Assembly: GCA_017413085.1 (NCBI GenBank)
Contig: JAFPVC010000035.1
Location: 1-54,477 of the forward strand
DNA from: Prevotella sp.
GTDB taxonomy: Bacteria; Bacteroidota; Bacteroidia; Bacteroidales; Bacteroidaceae
DNA length: 54,477 bases
Direction: 5' to 3'
Shown in pieces: positions 1 to 9,247 of the stretch. How positions within the stretch are numbered: the first letter of the stretch is position 1; each line of letters starts with the position of its first letter. A program made the translations under genes and the position numbers. The notes under the pieces were generated by a model. That model was not told the DNA's origin, did no database searches, and saw nothing but the letters and a program-made list of their open reading frames with translations.

Positions 1-23
1 TTCTTAATTCTTAATTCTTAAAC

Positions 24-404
24 TTACTTAGTGGCCTTCTTCTTATTAGCAACAGTCTTCTTCTTACCTTTGCGGGTGCGTGCATTGTTCTTTGTGCTCT
101 GACCACGAACGGGAAGACCGTTACGATGACGGATACCACGGTAGCAACCAATATCCATCAGGCGCTTGATGTTCAACTGAATCTCACTGCGGAGATCACC
201 TTCTACTTTGAATTCAGCACCGATGATTTCACGGATCTTGGCAGCCTCGTCGTCAGTCCAGTCACACACCTTTGTGTCACGGCTAACACCTGCTTTGTCC
301 AATATCTTTGCTGAACTACTTCGACCTATACCATAGATATAAGTCAATGCGATTTCGCCACGCTTATTCTGGGGCAAATCTACTCCAACAATTCTTATTG
401 CCAT
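24..404 (-). CDS. rpsM: 30S ribosomal protein S13
   Basis: S13 (uS13) sits in the head of the 30S subunit and contacts P-site tRNA and the 50S bridge. The 126-residue product starts [20 protein letters not shown] and has the typical basic tail ([17 protein letters not shown]). The frame stays open upstream to 467, but that part runs through a promoter and matches nothing in S13, so the ATG at 404 is chosen. The gene is first after its own promoter and probably leads rpsK, rpsD, rpoA and rplQ, which would lie beyond the left edge; that continuation is inferred from the usual order. Confidence 0.97.
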   Translation of the reverse strand: MAIRIVGVDLPQNKRGEIALTYIYGIGRSSSAKILDKAGVSRDTKVCDWTDDEAAKIREIIGAEFKVEGDLRSEIQLNIKRLMDIGCYRGIRHRNGLPVRGQSTKNNARTRKGKKKTVANKKKATK

Positions 405-464
405 AATTGTTTGAAAATGAATAAAAAAACTGTTAATTAACTTGTTGCGAACAATTCGGAAATG

Positions 465-496
465 CAAAGTTACACAATTATCCCCACACTCCCAAA
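465..496 (-). promoter_or_regulatory. Promoter for rpsM and downstream genes
   Basis: On the minus strand there is a TAACTTTG box (465-472) and a TTTG box (493-496) with 20 bp between them, an excellent match to the Bacteroidetes housekeeping promoter. The expected start point leaves about 50 nt of leader before the rpsM ATG at 404. This splits the alpha-operon genes from the spc cluster transcriptionally, or boosts them. Confidence 0.8.
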
Positions 497-538
497 TTTT
501 TTAACATTTGGTAGTTAACTTTTAACTTTTAATAAAAT

Positions 539-655
539 TTAACCCTGACGAACTTTGAACTTAGGGTTCTTCTTGTTGATTACGAAAAGACGACCCTTGC
601 GGCGTACGATTACGCAGTCTGGGGTGCGCTTCTTCAGTGATGTTCTTGTTTTCAT
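539..655 (-). CDS. rpmJ: 50S ribosomal protein L36 (zinc-free form)
   Basis: A 38-residue protein starting [10 protein letters not shown] and ending NPKFKVRQG, lying between rpsM and infA as usual in Bacteroidetes. L36 (bL36) is a small 50S protein that is often a zinc ribbon. In this copy only one cysteine (C14) of the usual C-x2-C...C...H set remains; the other ligand positions are T, N and F, so it should not bind zinc. The start at 655 gives the standard N-terminus. Confidence 0.95.
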   Translation of the reverse strand: MKTRTSLKKRTPDCVIVRRKGRLFVINKKNPKFKVRQG

Positions 656-750
656 CGTTTGTTTTTTAAATTATATATAAGTACTTATTAAATAATTGTC
701 TGTCACAGATAAACACATTACACCGCAAACGCCGTTGCAGCTTAGAGGCT

Positions 751-969
751 TTATTTGTAGCGGAAACTTATACGTCCCTTCGTCAAGTCATACGGACTCA
801 TCTCCACCTTCACCTTATCGCCAGGCAGTATCTTGATGTAGTGCATACGCATCTTACCCGAGATATGCGCAATAATCTCAACTCCGTTCTCCAACTCCAC
901 GCGGAACATAGCGTTGCTCAACGCCTCCTTGATAACTCCGTCTTGTTCTATAGCAGATTGCTTTGCCAT
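751..969 (-). CDS. infA: Translation initiation factor IF-1
   Basis: A 72-residue single OB-fold protein ([20 protein letters not shown]...), full length for IF-1. It binds the 30S A site during initiation and helps IF-2 and IF-3. The core [24 protein letters not shown] region is typical. It lies 75 bp downstream of map and 95 bp upstream of rpmJ, the usual Bacteroidetes order. No separate promoter is evident, so it is probably read with the spc cluster. Confidence 0.97.
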   Translation of the reverse strand: MAKQSAIEQDGVIKEALSNAMFRVELENGVEIIAHISGKMRMHYIKILPGDKVKVEMSPYDLTKGRISFRYK

Positions 970-1044
970 AAATTTCTTTTTTGCTCTTTTTATTATTACG
1001 TTATGTAGAAACTAATTACGTAGTGTAGAAACTATCTGATTATA

Positions 1045-1839
1045 TTATATTGTAAAAATCTTTTCTATCTCTTCAAATGACGAGAGTATTTCAGCCTTGC
1101 CCTTGCACACAGCAATAGTGTGTTCATAATGCGCAGCAGGTTTCTTGTCTCGTGTGCAGACTGACCACTTATCTTGCATCAGCCAGATTTTTCTGTCACC
1201 CATAGTTATCATAGGTTCAATGGCAATGCACATACCAGCCTTTAGTTTGGCACCGTTACCACGTCTGCCGTAGTTTGGCACCTGCGGATCCTCATGCATC
1301 TTCTTTCCGATGCCGTGACCACACAACTCTCTCACCACCCCATATCCTTTAGCCTCGCAGTAGTCCTGTACAGCCTGCCCGATGTCACCGAGGTGTCCAC
1401 CATGAACAGCCTTCTCAATTCCAACATAAAGGCTCTCTTTCGTAGTGCGCAACAATTGCCGCACCTCATCACTTATCTCTCCAACCGGAAATGTATAGGC
1501 AGAATCACCATTCCAACCATTCAGCAGCGTGCCGCAGTCTATCGAAATGATGTCGCCGTCCTTCAATATTTTGTCTTCGCTCGGCACACCGTGCACAACA
1601 CACTCGTTAACCGAGGTACAAATACTCGCCGGAAACTCTGGCCCGTATGGGTTAGGAAAACCGAGAAATGTCGGTGTTGCCCCATGGTCACGGATGAACT
1701 CATCGGCAATCTTATTCAGCTGTGCCGTGGAAACACCCGGTTTAATGTGCTTGGCGAGTTCACCAAGCGTGCTGCCAACCAGCTGGTTGGCAGCTCGCAT
1801 CAGTGATATCTCTTCTTCTGTCTTCAGATATATAGCCAT
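1045..1839 (-). CDS. map: Type I methionine aminopeptidase
   Basis: A 264-residue cytoplasmic metalloprotease that removes the initiator methionine from new proteins. The pita-bread fold signature is visible: VVHGVPSEDKILKDGDIISI and DCGTLLNGWNGDSAYTF (metal Asp), CGHGIGKKMHEDPQVPNYG (metal and catalytic His), AIEPMITMG (metal Glu) and YEHTIAVCKG near the C-terminus. It follows secY directly, as in other Bacteroidetes where adk is elsewhere. The start at 1839 (MAIYLKTEEEISLMR) matches type I enzymes. Confidence 0.97.
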   Translation of the reverse strand: MAIYLKTEEEISLMRAANQLVGSTLGELAKHIKPGVSTAQLNKIADEFIRDHGATPTFLGFPNPYGPEFPASICTSVNECVVHGVPSEDKILKDGDIISIDCGTLLNGWNGDSAYTFPVGEISDEVRQLLRTTKESLYVGIEKAVHGGHLGDIGQAVQDYCEAKGYGVVRELCGHGIGKKMHEDPQVPNYGRRGNGAKLKAGMCIAIEPMITMGDRKIWLMQDKWSVCTRDKKPAAHYEHTIAVCKGKAEILSSFEEIEKIFTI

Positions 1840-1890
1840 CTCAGTATTGAATATCCAATCTCTTCAGACTTATTTATCTCAAAACAGGTA

Positions 1891-3234
1891 TTAGTATGCG
1901 CTGACACCAGCACCCTGCGGACGGGTATGGCCAGAGTTCAGCAAACCGTCATAGTGACGCATCATCAAGTGTGACTCAATCTGCTGCAGCGTATCGATAA
2001 CCACACCGACAAGAATGAGCAACGACGTTCCGCCGAAGAACTGAGCAAATCCCTGCTGCACGTTGAACAAGCCGGCCAAGGCAGGCATGACAGCGATGAA
2101 GGCAATGAACAGCGAACCAGGCAATGTCAGGCGAGACATAATCTCCTCAATATGGTCAGCTGTATCCTTACCAGGCTTAACACCGGGAATGAAACCATTG
2201 TTACGCTTCATGTCCTCGGCCATCTGTGTCGGGTTCAGAGTAATTGCAGTATAGAAATATGTGAATGCCACGATGAGCAATACATATACTATATTGTAAA
2301 GCAGACTGCGGTTATCAAGCAGCGAACGAGTGAACCAACTGAGGTTATCGCTGCTGTACTGTACGATAGCCAAAGGAATGAACATCAGCGCCTGAGCGAA
2401 GATGATAGGCATCACATTTGCAGCAAACAACTTCAGCGGTATGTACTGACGCGCACCACCCAACTGCTGGTTACCCACCAGTTTCTTAGCATACTGTACA
2501 GGCACCTTACGAGTAGCCTGAGTAAGCATGATGGCTGCGCACACCACTGCGTACAATATCAGAATCTCAACGATGAACATCACGAGACCACCACCAGTGA
2601 TAGCCGTGAAACGGCTCGTAACCTCCTGAATGAAGGCCTGTGGCAGACGTGCAATGATACCTATCATAATGATAAGTGAGATACCATTGCCCACGCCCTT
2701 GTCCGTAATGCGCTCACCCAACCAAAGGATGAACATTGATCCAGCCGCAAGGATTATTGTTGCAGGAATCATAAATTCTGACCATGTCAGCCCTGAAGCC
2801 AAAGCACCCGGCGACTGCATCTTGAGGTTCATGAGGTAAGACGGAGCCTGGAAGAGCAGGATAGCCACTGTCAGGTAGCGAGTATACTGCATAATCTTCT
2901 TACGTCCGCTCTCGCCCTCACGCTGCATCTTCTGGAAAGAAGGTACAGCGATGGCCACGAGCTGCATTACGATGGATGCCGAGATGTAGGGCATAATACC
3001 CAACGCAAAAATAGAAGCGTTGGAGAATGCACCACCAGAGAACATGTCGAGGAGTGACATCAAACCACCAGCCGTCTGCTGCTGCAGCTTTTCGAGGTTT
3101 CCCGGATTGATACCCGGCAAAACCACGAAAGAGCCAAAGCGGTAGATAGCGACAAAGAGGATTGTGATGAGGAGGCGTATGCGCAAATCCTCAACCTTCC
3201 AACAGTTCTTCAGTGTCTCTATAAATTTCTTCAT
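1891..3234 (-). CDS. secY: Preprotein translocase subunit SecY
   Basis: The channel subunit of the SecYEG translocon in the inner membrane. It has 447 residues and about ten hydrophobic segments. The start, MKKFIETLKNCWKVEDLRIR, is a typical SecY N-terminus; the plug-region motif (VLPGINPG) and conserved cytoplasmic loop residues (QREGESGRKKIMQYTRYL) are present. It lies 58 bp downstream of rplO, in the standard spc position, and is followed by map. Confidence 0.97.
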   Translation of the reverse strand: MKKFIETLKNCWKVEDLRIRLLITILFVAIYRFGSFVVLPGINPGNLEKLQQQTAGGLMSLLDMFSGGAFSNASIFALGIMPYISASIVMQLVAIAVPSFQKMQREGESGRKKIMQYTRYLTVAILLFQAPSYLMNLKMQSPGALASGLTWSEFMIPATIILAAGSMFILWLGERITDKGVGNGISLIIMIGIIARLPQAFIQEVTSRFTAITGGGLVMFIVEILILYAVVCAAIMLTQATRKVPVQYAKKLVGNQQLGGARQYIPLKLFAANVMPIIFAQALMFIPLAIVQYSSDNLSWFTRSLLDNRSLLYNIVYVLLIVAFTYFYTAITLNPTQMAEDMKRNNGFIPGVKPGKDTADHIEEIMSRLTLPGSLFIAFIAVMPALAGLFNVQQGFAQFFGGTSLLILVGVVIDTLQQIESHLMMRHYDGLLNSGHTRPQGAGVSAY

Positions 3235-3292
3235 TACGAGAGTGTTTACTTTAATAGTAAAACAATTGTATTCTTACCTTGCGGATAGCGGT

Positions 3293-3739
3293 TTAGAGAA
3301 CCTTAGCCTCGCCACCGGCAGCCTTGATGGCTTCCTCAGCCTTCTTAGAGAAGGCATTAGCCTCGACGGTAAGCTTAGCTGTGAGTTCACCGTTAGCGAG
3401 CACCTTAACGAGCTCCTTGCCGTTAGTCAGGCCAGCGTCAACCAGTTCTGCCACGCCGATCTTCTCGAGATTCTTGCGCTCAGCAAGTTTCTGCAGAGTA
3501 GAAAGGTTAACAGCGAAATACTCCTTGTGGTTGATGTTCTTGAATCCGAACTTAGGCACGCGGCGCTGCAGAGGCATCTGTCCGCCCTCGAAACCAATCT
3601 TCTTCTTATAGCCTGAACGAGCCTTAGCACCCTTGTGACCACGAGTAGAGGTACCACCCAGTCCTGAACCAGGACCGCGACCGATACGACGACGTGAATG
3701 GGTAGAGCCGGCAGCCGGCTTCAAATTATTCAATTTCAT
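3293..3739 (-). CDS. rplO: 50S ribosomal protein L15
   Basis: uL15, a late-assembly 50S protein of 148 residues. The basic glycine-rich N-terminus (MKLNNLKPAAGSTHSRRRIG, then GPGSGLGGTSTRGHKGAKAR) is diagnostic. The C-terminal part contains the usual KLTVEANAFSKKAEEAIKAAGG element. It lies between rpmD and secY in the spc order. Confidence 0.97.
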   Translation of the reverse strand: MKLNNLKPAAGSTHSRRRIGRGPGSGLGGTSTRGHKGAKARSGYKKKIGFEGGQMPLQRRVPKFGFKNINHKEYFAVNLSTLQKLAERKNLEKIGVAELVDAGLTNGKELVKVLANGELTAKLTVEANAFSKKAEEAIKAAGGEAKVL

Positions 3740-3766
3740 AATCGTTTCAGTTTTTTTGTGTTATTA

Positions 3767-3943
3767 TTACTCTACTATTGTGGTGAGGTGATGTACCTTG
3801 CGTATCATACCACGGATTGACGGAGTGTCCTCAACCTCGATAACCTGTGAGATTTTGCGGAGACCCAGTGCAAGAAGGGTACGCTTCTGGTCTGCAGAAG
3901 CACCGATGCGGCTCTTAATCTGCTTAACTTTTATTGTTGCCAT
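3767..3943 (-). CDS. rpmD: 50S ribosomal protein L30
   Basis: A 58-residue protein read directly from the sequence: it starts MATIKVKQIKSRIGASADQK and ends with the VHHLTTIVE element and a TAA stop at 3767-3769. This is uL30, a small 50S protein. It fills the gap between rpsE and rplO exactly where rpmD is expected in the spc order. Confidence 0.95.
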   Translation of the reverse strand: MATIKVKQIKSRIGASADQKRTLLALGLRKISQVIEVEDTPSIRGMIRKVHHLTTIVE

Positions 3944-3963
3944 TGTGTAATCCTCCTTTTATA

Positions 3964-4473
3964 TTAACCGTTAAATACCTTATTCATGCTAATTCCACGC
4001 TCATGAGCCACTGTGTAAGCGTCACGCATCAGCGAGAGAGCCTTTATAGTAGCCTTGACGAGGTTGTGAGGGTTAGAAGAACCCTTTGACTTAGCGAGTA
4101 CATCGTTAATGCCAGCACTCTCGAGCACGGCACGCATAGCACCACCGCATACCATTCCGGTACCAGCAGCAGCCGGCTTAAGGAATACCTGTGCGCCACC
4201 GAAGCTAACCTCCATCTCATGAGGAATAGTGCCCTTGAGCACAGGAACCTTGATGAGGTTCTTCTTGGCAGCGTCTGTAGCCTTGGCGATAGCCTGCTGA
4301 ACCTCGCCAGCCTTACCCAGGCCCCATCCGATAGTACCATTACCGTCACCTACAACGACAATAGCAGCGAACGTGAAGGTGCGACCACCCTTAGTTACCT
4401 TGGTAACGCGGTTGATGGCAACCAGTTTGTCTTTCAACTCTGATTCTGTATTTACTTTCTTATCCATTGCCAT
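3964..4473 (-). CDS. rpsE: 30S ribosomal protein S5
   Basis: uS5, a 30S protein near the mRNA entry site that affects decoding accuracy. The product has 169 residues with the S5 signature [20 protein letters not shown] and the C-terminal domain [21 protein letters not shown] second ATG two codons in (MDKKVN) is an equally plausible start. It lies 8 bp downstream of rplR and 20 bp upstream of rpmD. Confidence 0.97.
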   Translation of the reverse strand: MAMDKKVNTESELKDKLVAINRVTKVTKGGRTFTFAAIVVVGDGNGTIGWGLGKAGEVQQAIAKATDAAKKNLIKVPVLKGTIPHEMEVSFGGAQVFLKPAAAGTGMVCGGAMRAVLESAGINDVLAKSKGSSNPHNLVKATIKALSLMRDAYTVAHERGISMNKVFNG

Positions 4474-4481
4474 ATAATCGT

Positions 4482-4826
4482 TTAGAAGTTAAGACCACCC
4501 TCACGAGCTGCGTCGGCAAGAGCCTTCACGCGGCCATGATAGAGGTAGCCGTTACGGTCAAACACTACTGATTCAACGCCAGCAGCCTTAGCCTTCTCAG
4601 CGAGCAAGGCACCTACCTTCTGAGCCTGCTCAATCTTGGGCATAGCCTCAAGACCGATAGAAGAAGCCGCAGCGAGGGTTGTACCATTGACGTCGTTGAT
4701 CACCTGAGCGTAAATCTGCTTGTTAGAACGGAACACAGAGAGACGTGGACGCTCAGCCGTGCCGTTTACATTCTTACGAACTCTATATTTGATTTTGATT
4801 CGTCTTTCTTGTTTCTTTGTTGTCAT
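4482..4826 (-). CDS. rplR: 50S ribosomal protein L18
   Basis: uL18, a 5S rRNA-binding protein of the central protuberance. The 114-residue product has the basic N-terminus ([20 protein letters not shown]), [20 protein letters not shown] and the C-terminal [20 protein letters not shown] signature. It sits between rplF and rpsE. Confidence 0.97.
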   Translation of the reverse strand: MTTKKQERRIKIKYRVRKNVNGTAERPRLSVFRSNKQIYAQVINDVNGTTLAAASSIGLEAMPKIEQAQKVGALLAEKAKAAGVESVVFDRNGYLYHGRVKALADAAREGGLNF

Positions 4827-4844
4827 AGTCGTAATATTTTAAAA

Positions 4845-5411
4845 TTACTTAGCTGAAGCTGACTTACCAGACTTTCTGCGGATAACCTCGCCCTGGAACA
4901 GGATACCCTTACCCTTATAAGGCTCTGGCTTACGGAAAGAACGGATCTTAGCACAAATGAGTCCGATGAGTTGCTTGTCGCAAGACTCAAGTATGAGCAG
5001 CGGGTTCTGGTTACGCTCTGACTTGGTCTCCACCTTCACCTCTTTAGGAAGTTCGATGAAGATTGGGTGAGTGTAGCCGAGTGCAAACTCGATGAGGTTG
5101 CCCTTGTTTGACACGCGGTAACCTACACCAACGAGTTCGAGCACCTTCTTGTAGCCCTCGCTCACGCCAACGACCATGTTGTTGACGAGTGAACGGTAGA
5201 GACCGTGGAAAGCATTCTTCTGCTTGTAGTTTACCGGGCTGTTCTCGTCAACCTCGAAAGTAATCTGACCATCTTCAACCTTTACTTTAATAGACGGGTC
5301 AACCTTCTGTGAAAGCTCACCCTTAGGACCCTTTACGGTAACTACGTTGTCCTTGAAGTCAACGTTTACTCCTGAAGGGATACTAATTGGCAATTTTCCT
5401 ATTCTTGACAT
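4845..5411 (-). CDS. rplF: 50S ribosomal protein L6
   Basis: uL6, a two-domain 50S protein near the factor-binding site. With the start at 5411 it has 188 residues beginning MSRIGKLPISIPSGV. The frame is open further up to 5462, but those extra residues overlap rpsH and match no L6. The C-terminal signature RKPEPYKGKGILFQGEVIRR is present. It lies 19 bp downstream of rpsH. Confidence 0.97.
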   Translation of the reverse strand: MSRIGKLPISIPSGVNVDFKDNVVTVKGPKGELSQKVDPSIKVKVEDGQITFEVDENSPVNYKQKNAFHGLYRSLVNNMVVGVSEGYKKVLELVGVGYRVSNKGNLIEFALGYTHPIFIELPKEVKVETKSERNQNPLLILESCDKQLIGLICAKIRSFRKPEPYKGKGILFQGEVIRRKSGKSASAK

Positions 5412-5430
5412 TGTTATATTCCTCCAATAA

Positions 5431-5826
5431 TTAATAAACGTAGCAAAGAACCTCGCCGCCAATCTTCAGCTCTGCAGCCTCCTTGTTGGTCATCACGCCC
5501 TTAGAGGTAGAGAGAATGGCGATACCGAGTCCGTTAATAACACGCGGCATGTCCTTGTAGCCAGTATACTGGCGAAGACCTGGTGTAGAAACGCGCTTAA
5601 GCGACTTAATTGCGTTCTTCTTTGTAATCGGGTCATACTTCAGCGCAACCTTGATGCTGCCCTGCGGACCCTCCTCGATGAACTTGTAGTTCAAGATGTA
5701 ACCTTTCTCGAAGAGAATCTTGGTGATTTCCTTCTTCAGGTTAGACGCAGGAACCTCCACAATACGGTGATGAGCCATGATTGCGTTCCTGAGTCGTGTC
5801 AGATAATCTGCTATTGGATCTGTCAT
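5431..5826 (-). CDS. rpsH: 30S ribosomal protein S8
   Basis: uS8, a primary 16S-binding protein of the 30S platform, 131 residues (MTDPIADYLTRLRNAIMAHH...GGEVLCYVY). In gamma-proteobacteria S8 is the autogenous repressor of the spc operon. Here rpsH is preceded by the largest gap in the cluster (164 bp to rpsN), which contains a bulged hairpin listed separately. Confidence 0.97.
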   Translation of the reverse strand: MTDPIADYLTRLRNAIMAHHRIVEVPASNLKKEITKILFEKGYILNYKFIEEGPQGSIKVALKYDPITKKNAIKSLKRVSTPGLRQYTGYKDMPRVINGLGIAILSTSKGVMTNKEAAELKIGGEVLCYVY

Positions 5827-5837
5827 AAAAAAATTAG

Positions 5838-5883
5838 TTAATTAATCGGGACACCATTGCCGGAGCCCGACAATATTAATTAA
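5838..5883 (-). promoter_or_regulatory. Candidate mRNA hairpin upstream of rpsH
   Basis: On the transcript, TTAATTAAT (5875-5883) plus CGGG (5866-5869), split by a 5-nt bulge, can pair without mismatch with CCCGATTAATTAA (5838-5850). An overlapping alternative pairs ATTGTCGG with CCGGCAAT around a 3-nt loop. The two folds exclude each other. The element ends 11 nt before the rpsH ATG. A role in translational control is inference; it could also be a processing site. Confidence 0.45.
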
Positions 5884-5990
5884 ATAGAAAATCTTGTTTT
5901 TCTTTGTCAGGCGGTAAGGTTTCACGCAGCACCATCATTCAAAAATGACATACCTGCGCTCCTTAGAGCCTTAATTTTAGGCTTTGCTTC

Positions 5991-6293
5991 TTACCAGCTT
6001 GCCTTCTTAACTCCCGGGATGAGACCAGCCGAAGCCATTTCGCGGAACTGGATACGAGAGATGCCGAACTGACGAATATATCCCTTCGGACGACCTGTCA
6101 CCTTGCAGCGGTTGTGCAGACGGATAGGGTTGGCGTTCTTTGGGATAGCCTGCAGTGCACGTGCAGCCTCGTAGCGCTCTGCTGCGTCGTCAGATGTTGC
6201 GATGACCTTCTTGAGTGCGGCACGCTTCTCTGCGTAGCGGGCAACGAGCTTGGCGCGCTTCACCTCGCGAGCCTTCATTGATTCTTTTGCCAT
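5991..6293 (-). CDS. rpsN: 30S ribosomal protein S14 (zinc-independent form)
   Basis: uS14 of the 30S head, 100 residues, starting [20 protein letters not shown]. The RNA-binding core ([20 protein letters not shown]) contains a single cysteine and no C-x2-C pairs, so this is the long, zinc-free form. It lies 21 bp downstream of rplE in the standard order, with a 164-bp gap to rpsH. Confidence 0.97.
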   Translation of the reverse strand: MAKESMKAREVKRAKLVARYAEKRAALKKVIATSDDAAERYEAARALQAIPKNANPIRLHNRCKVTGRPKGYIRQFGISRIQFREMASAGLIPGVKKASW

Positions 6294-6314
6294 AGTCTAA
6301 TATTCTAAAATCTA

Positions 6315-6860
6315 TTAAGCGTTCTTGAATGGAAGACCAAAGCCCTTGAGCAGTGCGAAGCCCTCCTCGTCGGTCTTAGCCGTAGTAACGAAGGTGATGT
6401 TCATACCCTGGATGCGGTCGATAGAATCGATGTTGATCTCAGGGAAGATGATCTGCTCCTGTATGCCGAGGGTGTAGTTACCGCGGCCGTCGAGGCGCGA
6501 CTGAATACCCTTGAAGTCACGGATACGTGGCAGGGCAACGCGCACGAGACGCTCGAGGAACTCATACATGCGCTCACGGCGCAGTGTAACCATCACACCG
6601 ATAGGCATCTTCTTACGCAACTTGAAGTTAGCGATGTCCTTCTTAGAGTAAGTAGCCACGGCCTTCTGACCAGTGATGGCTGTTACCTCGTTGATGGCCA
6701 CATCGATAATCTTCTTGTCCTGTGTGGCATCGCCGAGACCCATGTTCACGACGATTTTCTTCAGTACAGGTATCTGCATTGCAGAAGAGTAGTTGAACTG
6801 CTTCTGCAGGTCAGGAGCGATAGTCTCCTTGTAAACTTTCTTTAACTGTGCTGTATCCAT
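6315..6860 (-). CDS. rplE: 50S ribosomal protein L5
   Basis: uL5 binds 5S rRNA and contacts the 30S head. The product has 181 residues including [12 protein letters not shown], the signature [20 protein letters not shown] and the C-terminal [20 protein letters not shown]. Its first base overlaps the last base of rplX, so the two are probably translationally coupled. Confidence 0.97.
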   Translation of the reverse strand: MDTAQLKKVYKETIAPDLQKQFNYSSAMQIPVLKKIVVNMGLGDATQDKKIIDVAINEVTAITGQKAVATYSKKDIANFKLRKKMPIGVMVTLRRERMYEFLERLVRVALPRIRDFKGIQSRLDGRGNYTLGIQEQIIFPEINIDSIDRIQGMNITFVTTAKTDEEGFALLKGFGLPFKNA

Positions 6861-7177
6861 TACTTGATTTCCTCCCCTGACTTTTTAGCGATACGGATTA
6901 CGTTCTTACCCTCGTGCTTGATGCTTACGCGGGTAGCCTTTCCGCTCTTAGGATCAATGAGGCTCAGGTTTGAGATGTGAATAGGAGCCTCCTGCTTAAC
7001 GATACCACCCTGAGGATTCTGAGCTGAAGGCTTCTGGCTCTTAGAGACCATGTTGATGCCCTCTACGATAGCACGCTGCTCTTCAACGAGAACCTTCTGC
7101 ACCTTACCGGTCTTGCCTTTGTCGCGACCGGTGAGTACGATGACGTTATCGCCTTTTCTTATATGCAACTTAATCAT
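6860..7177 (-). CDS. rplX: 50S ribosomal protein L24
   Basis: uL24, an early 50S assembly initiator. The 105-residue product begins [20 protein letters not shown] and carries the KOW motif ([20 protein letters not shown]). It lies between rplN and rplE and shares one base with rplE. Confidence 0.97.
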   Translation of the reverse strand: MIKLHIRKGDNVIVLTGRDKGKTGKVQKVLVEEQRAIVEGINMVSKSQKPSAQNPQGGIVKQEAPIHISNLSLIDPKSGKATRVSIKHEGKNVIRIAKKSGEEIK

Positions 7178-7211
7178 TTTATCTAAATTACTTTAAATGA
7201 GTGGGTAAAAA

Positions 7212-7577
7212 CTAAAGTACCTCTGGTGCGAGCGAAACCACCTTCATGTTAACGGCGCGGAGCTCACGAGCAACAGGGCCGAAGATACGGCTACCGCGGA
7301 GCTCACCGGCGTTATTGAGGAGGACACAAGCATTGTCGTCGAAGCGGATATACGAACCGTCAGCGCGGCGTATTTCCTTCTTCGTACGTACGATGAGTGC
7401 CTTTGACACTGCACCTTTCTTCAGGTCACTTGACGGGATGACGTTCTTGACGGCCACCACGATGACATCGCCTACGCTGGCATAGCGGCGGCGAGTACCG
7501 CCGAGCACGCGGATGCAGAGAGCCTCGCGTGCGCCGCTGTTGTCACAAACTGTAAGTCTTGATTCTGCCTGTATCAT
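7212..7577 (-). CDS. rplN: 50S ribosomal protein L14
   Basis: uL14, at the 50S-30S interface. The 121-residue product begins [20 protein letters not shown], with [20 protein letters not shown] and the C-terminal [13 protein letters not shown] signature. It lies 5 bp downstream of rpsQ. Confidence 0.97.
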   Translation of the reverse strand: MIQAESRLTVCDNSGAREALCIRVLGGTRRRYASVGDVIVVAVKNVIPSSDLKKGAVSKALIVRTKKEIRRADGSYIRFDDNACVLLNNAGELRGSRIFGPVARELRAVNMKVVSLAPEVL

Positions 7578-7582
7578 TTTCT

Positions 7583-7849
7583 TTACTTAGCTTTTTCAAT
7601 TATTGAAACTAATCTCCACCTCTTAGTCTTAGAGAGCGGACGTGTCTCCATGATGAGGACGGTGTCACCAACGTTAGCCTCATTCTTCTCGTCGTGTGCA
7701 TGATACTTCTTAGTCTTCTGCACGAACTTTCCGTAGATTGGGTGCTTCTCTTTGAACTTAGAGGCAATAACAATGGTTTTATCCATTTTGTTGCTGGTAA
7801 CTACACCCTGTCTTGTTTTTCTTAAATTACGTGTTTCCATCTGGACCAT
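7583..7849 (-). CDS. rpsQ: 30S ribosomal protein S17
   Basis: uS17, a primary 16S-binding OB-fold protein. The frame begins [20 protein letters not shown]; the internal ATG at 7840 (METRNLRK) gives the more usual N-terminus, so the first three residues are uncertain. The signature [20 protein letters not shown] is intact. It lies 3 bp downstream of rpmC. Confidence 0.96.
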   Translation of the reverse strand: MVQMETRNLRKTRQGVVTSNKMDKTIVIASKFKEKHPIYGKFVQKTKKYHAHDEKNEANVGDTVLIMETRPLSKTKRWRLVSIIEKAK

Positions 7850-7852
7850 TTG

Positions 7853-8047
7853 TTATTTGTTAAGTTCACGTGAACGGAGTTCTGTCTTCATACGTGCGAT
7901 GTCACGACGGGCAGCCTTAATCTGTGATGGATTCTCGAGTGGAGAAATCTGGTGGTTCAGCTTCAGTGTGTCGAGCGCTGCCTGGGCATTCTCCAACTTC
8001 TCTACCAAGTCCTTGGTTTCGAGTTCTTTTATTTCTGCAATCTTCAT
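7853..8047 (-). CDS. rpmC: 50S ribosomal protein L29
   Basis: uL29, a small two-helix 50S protein near the polypeptide exit. The 64-residue product begins MKIAEIKELETKDLVEKLEN and contains the signature ENPSQIKAARRDIARMKTEL. It lies 3 bp from rplP and from rpsQ, so the three genes are tightly coupled. Confidence 0.97.
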   Translation of the reverse strand: MKIAEIKELETKDLVEKLENAQAALDTLKLNHQISPLENPSQIKAARRDIARMKTELRSRELNK

Positions 8048-8050
8048 AGT

Positions 8051-8479
8051 TTAAGCTTTTAAGTCGTAATCACGACGTACAACAAACTTTGTCTTAACCG
8101 GCAGTTTCTGCGCTCCGAGACGCAGGGCCTCCTTAGCGACGGCGAAAGGCACGCCTTCCACCTCGAAGAGGATACGGCCCGGTGTAACGGGAGCGACCCA
8201 TCCTGCAGGATCACCTTTACCCTTACCCATACGCACGTCAGCAGGCTTGCGTGTGATTGGTTTGTCAGGGAAGATACGAATCCACACCTGACCCTCACGG
8301 TTCATGTAGCGGTTGATTGCCACACGGGCAGCCTCTATCTGTCGGCTGTCGATCCACTTCGGCTCAAGGGTCTTGATGCCGAACGAACCGAAAGCGAGCT
8401 GTGTACCGCGGTGGGCGTTGCCTTTGTTGCCACGACCATCCTGCGGTCTTCTATATTTTACTCTTTTTGGCTGTAACAT
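8051..8479 (-). CDS. rplP: 50S ribosomal protein L16
   Basis: uL16 organises the A-site region of the 50S subunit. The 142-residue product begins [20 protein letters not shown], with [20 protein letters not shown]-type core residues ([20 protein letters not shown]) as expected. It lies 30 bp downstream of rpsC. Confidence 0.97.
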   Translation of the reverse strand: MLQPKRVKYRRPQDGRGNKGNAHRGTQLAFGSFGIKTLEPKWIDSRQIEAARVAINRYMNREGQVWIRIFPDKPITRKPADVRMGKGKGDPAGWVAPVTPGRILFEVEGVPFAVAKEALRLGAQKLPVKTKFVVRRDYDLKA

Positions 8480-8509
8480 AGTAGCTTCTTAATGTTTGCT
8501 TTGTTAAGT

Positions 8510-9235
8510 TTACTTGTTTCTCTTACGGTCTCTGCGTCCGCCGTTGCGTCCGCCGGCATTGCGTCCAGCAGCCTGCTTCTCCTGTGAGAAGTTAGGAGCG
8601 AGGTCGCGCTTGCCATAGACCTCTCCGCGGCAGATCCACACCTTGATACCGAGGATGCCGACCTTGGTGAGAGCCTCAGTCTTGCAGTAATCAATGTCGG
8701 CGCGGAATGTGTGCAGCGGTGTGCGTCCTTCCTTGAGCATCTCAGAGCGTGCGATCTCGGCACCGTTCAGACGGCCAGAGATAAGCACCTTGATACCCTC
8801 AGCGCCGGCGCGCATGGTGTTCTGGATAGCCATTTTGATAGCGCGGCGGTAAGCAATCTTGCCCTCTACCTGGCGAGCGATAGAGTTAGCGACGAGATTA
8901 GCGTCGAGATCCGGCTTCTTAATTTCGTAGATATTAATCTGGATGTCCTTCTTGTAGAGTTTCTTGAGCTCTTCCTTGAGTTTCTCGACATCCTGACCTC
9001 CCTTACCAATGACGATACCCGGACGGGCAGTGCAGATGGTGATGGTGACGCGCTTCAGCGTGCGCTCGATGACGATGCGTGAAACGCTGGCCTTAGCGAG
9101 ACGCTCGTTCAAGTACTTACGGATTTTCTGGTCCTCCACGAGGTTGTCTCCGAAGCTCTTGCCACCGAACCAGTTTGAATCCCAACCACGGACGATGCCG
9201 AGACGGTTGGCTATTGGATTAACTTTCTGTCCCAT
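8510..9235 (-). CDS. rpsC: 30S ribosomal protein S3
   Basis: uS3 lines the mRNA entry channel of the 30S subunit. The 241-residue product has the KH domain motif [20 protein letters not shown], the C-terminal domain signature [20 protein letters not shown] and a basic, glycine- and arginine-rich tail ([18 protein letters not shown]). It lies between rplV and rplP. Confidence 0.97.
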   Translation of the reverse strand: MGQKVNPIANRLGIVRGWDSNWFGGKSFGDNLVEDQKIRKYLNERLAKASVSRIVIERTLKRVTITICTARPGIVIGKGGQDVEKLKEELKKLYKKDIQINIYEIKKPDLDANLVANSIARQVEGKIAYRRAIKMAIQNTMRAGAEGIKVLISGRLNGAEIARSEMLKEGRTPLHTFRADIDYCKTEALTKVGILGIKVWICRGEVYGKRDLAPNFSQEKQAAGRNAGGRNGGRRDRKRNK

Positions 9236-9247
9236 TCTGTTACTTAT

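Noticed and set aside
405-467. Upstream extension of the rpsM frame
   Set aside because: It reads through the promoter boxes at 465-496 and adds residues absent from S13.
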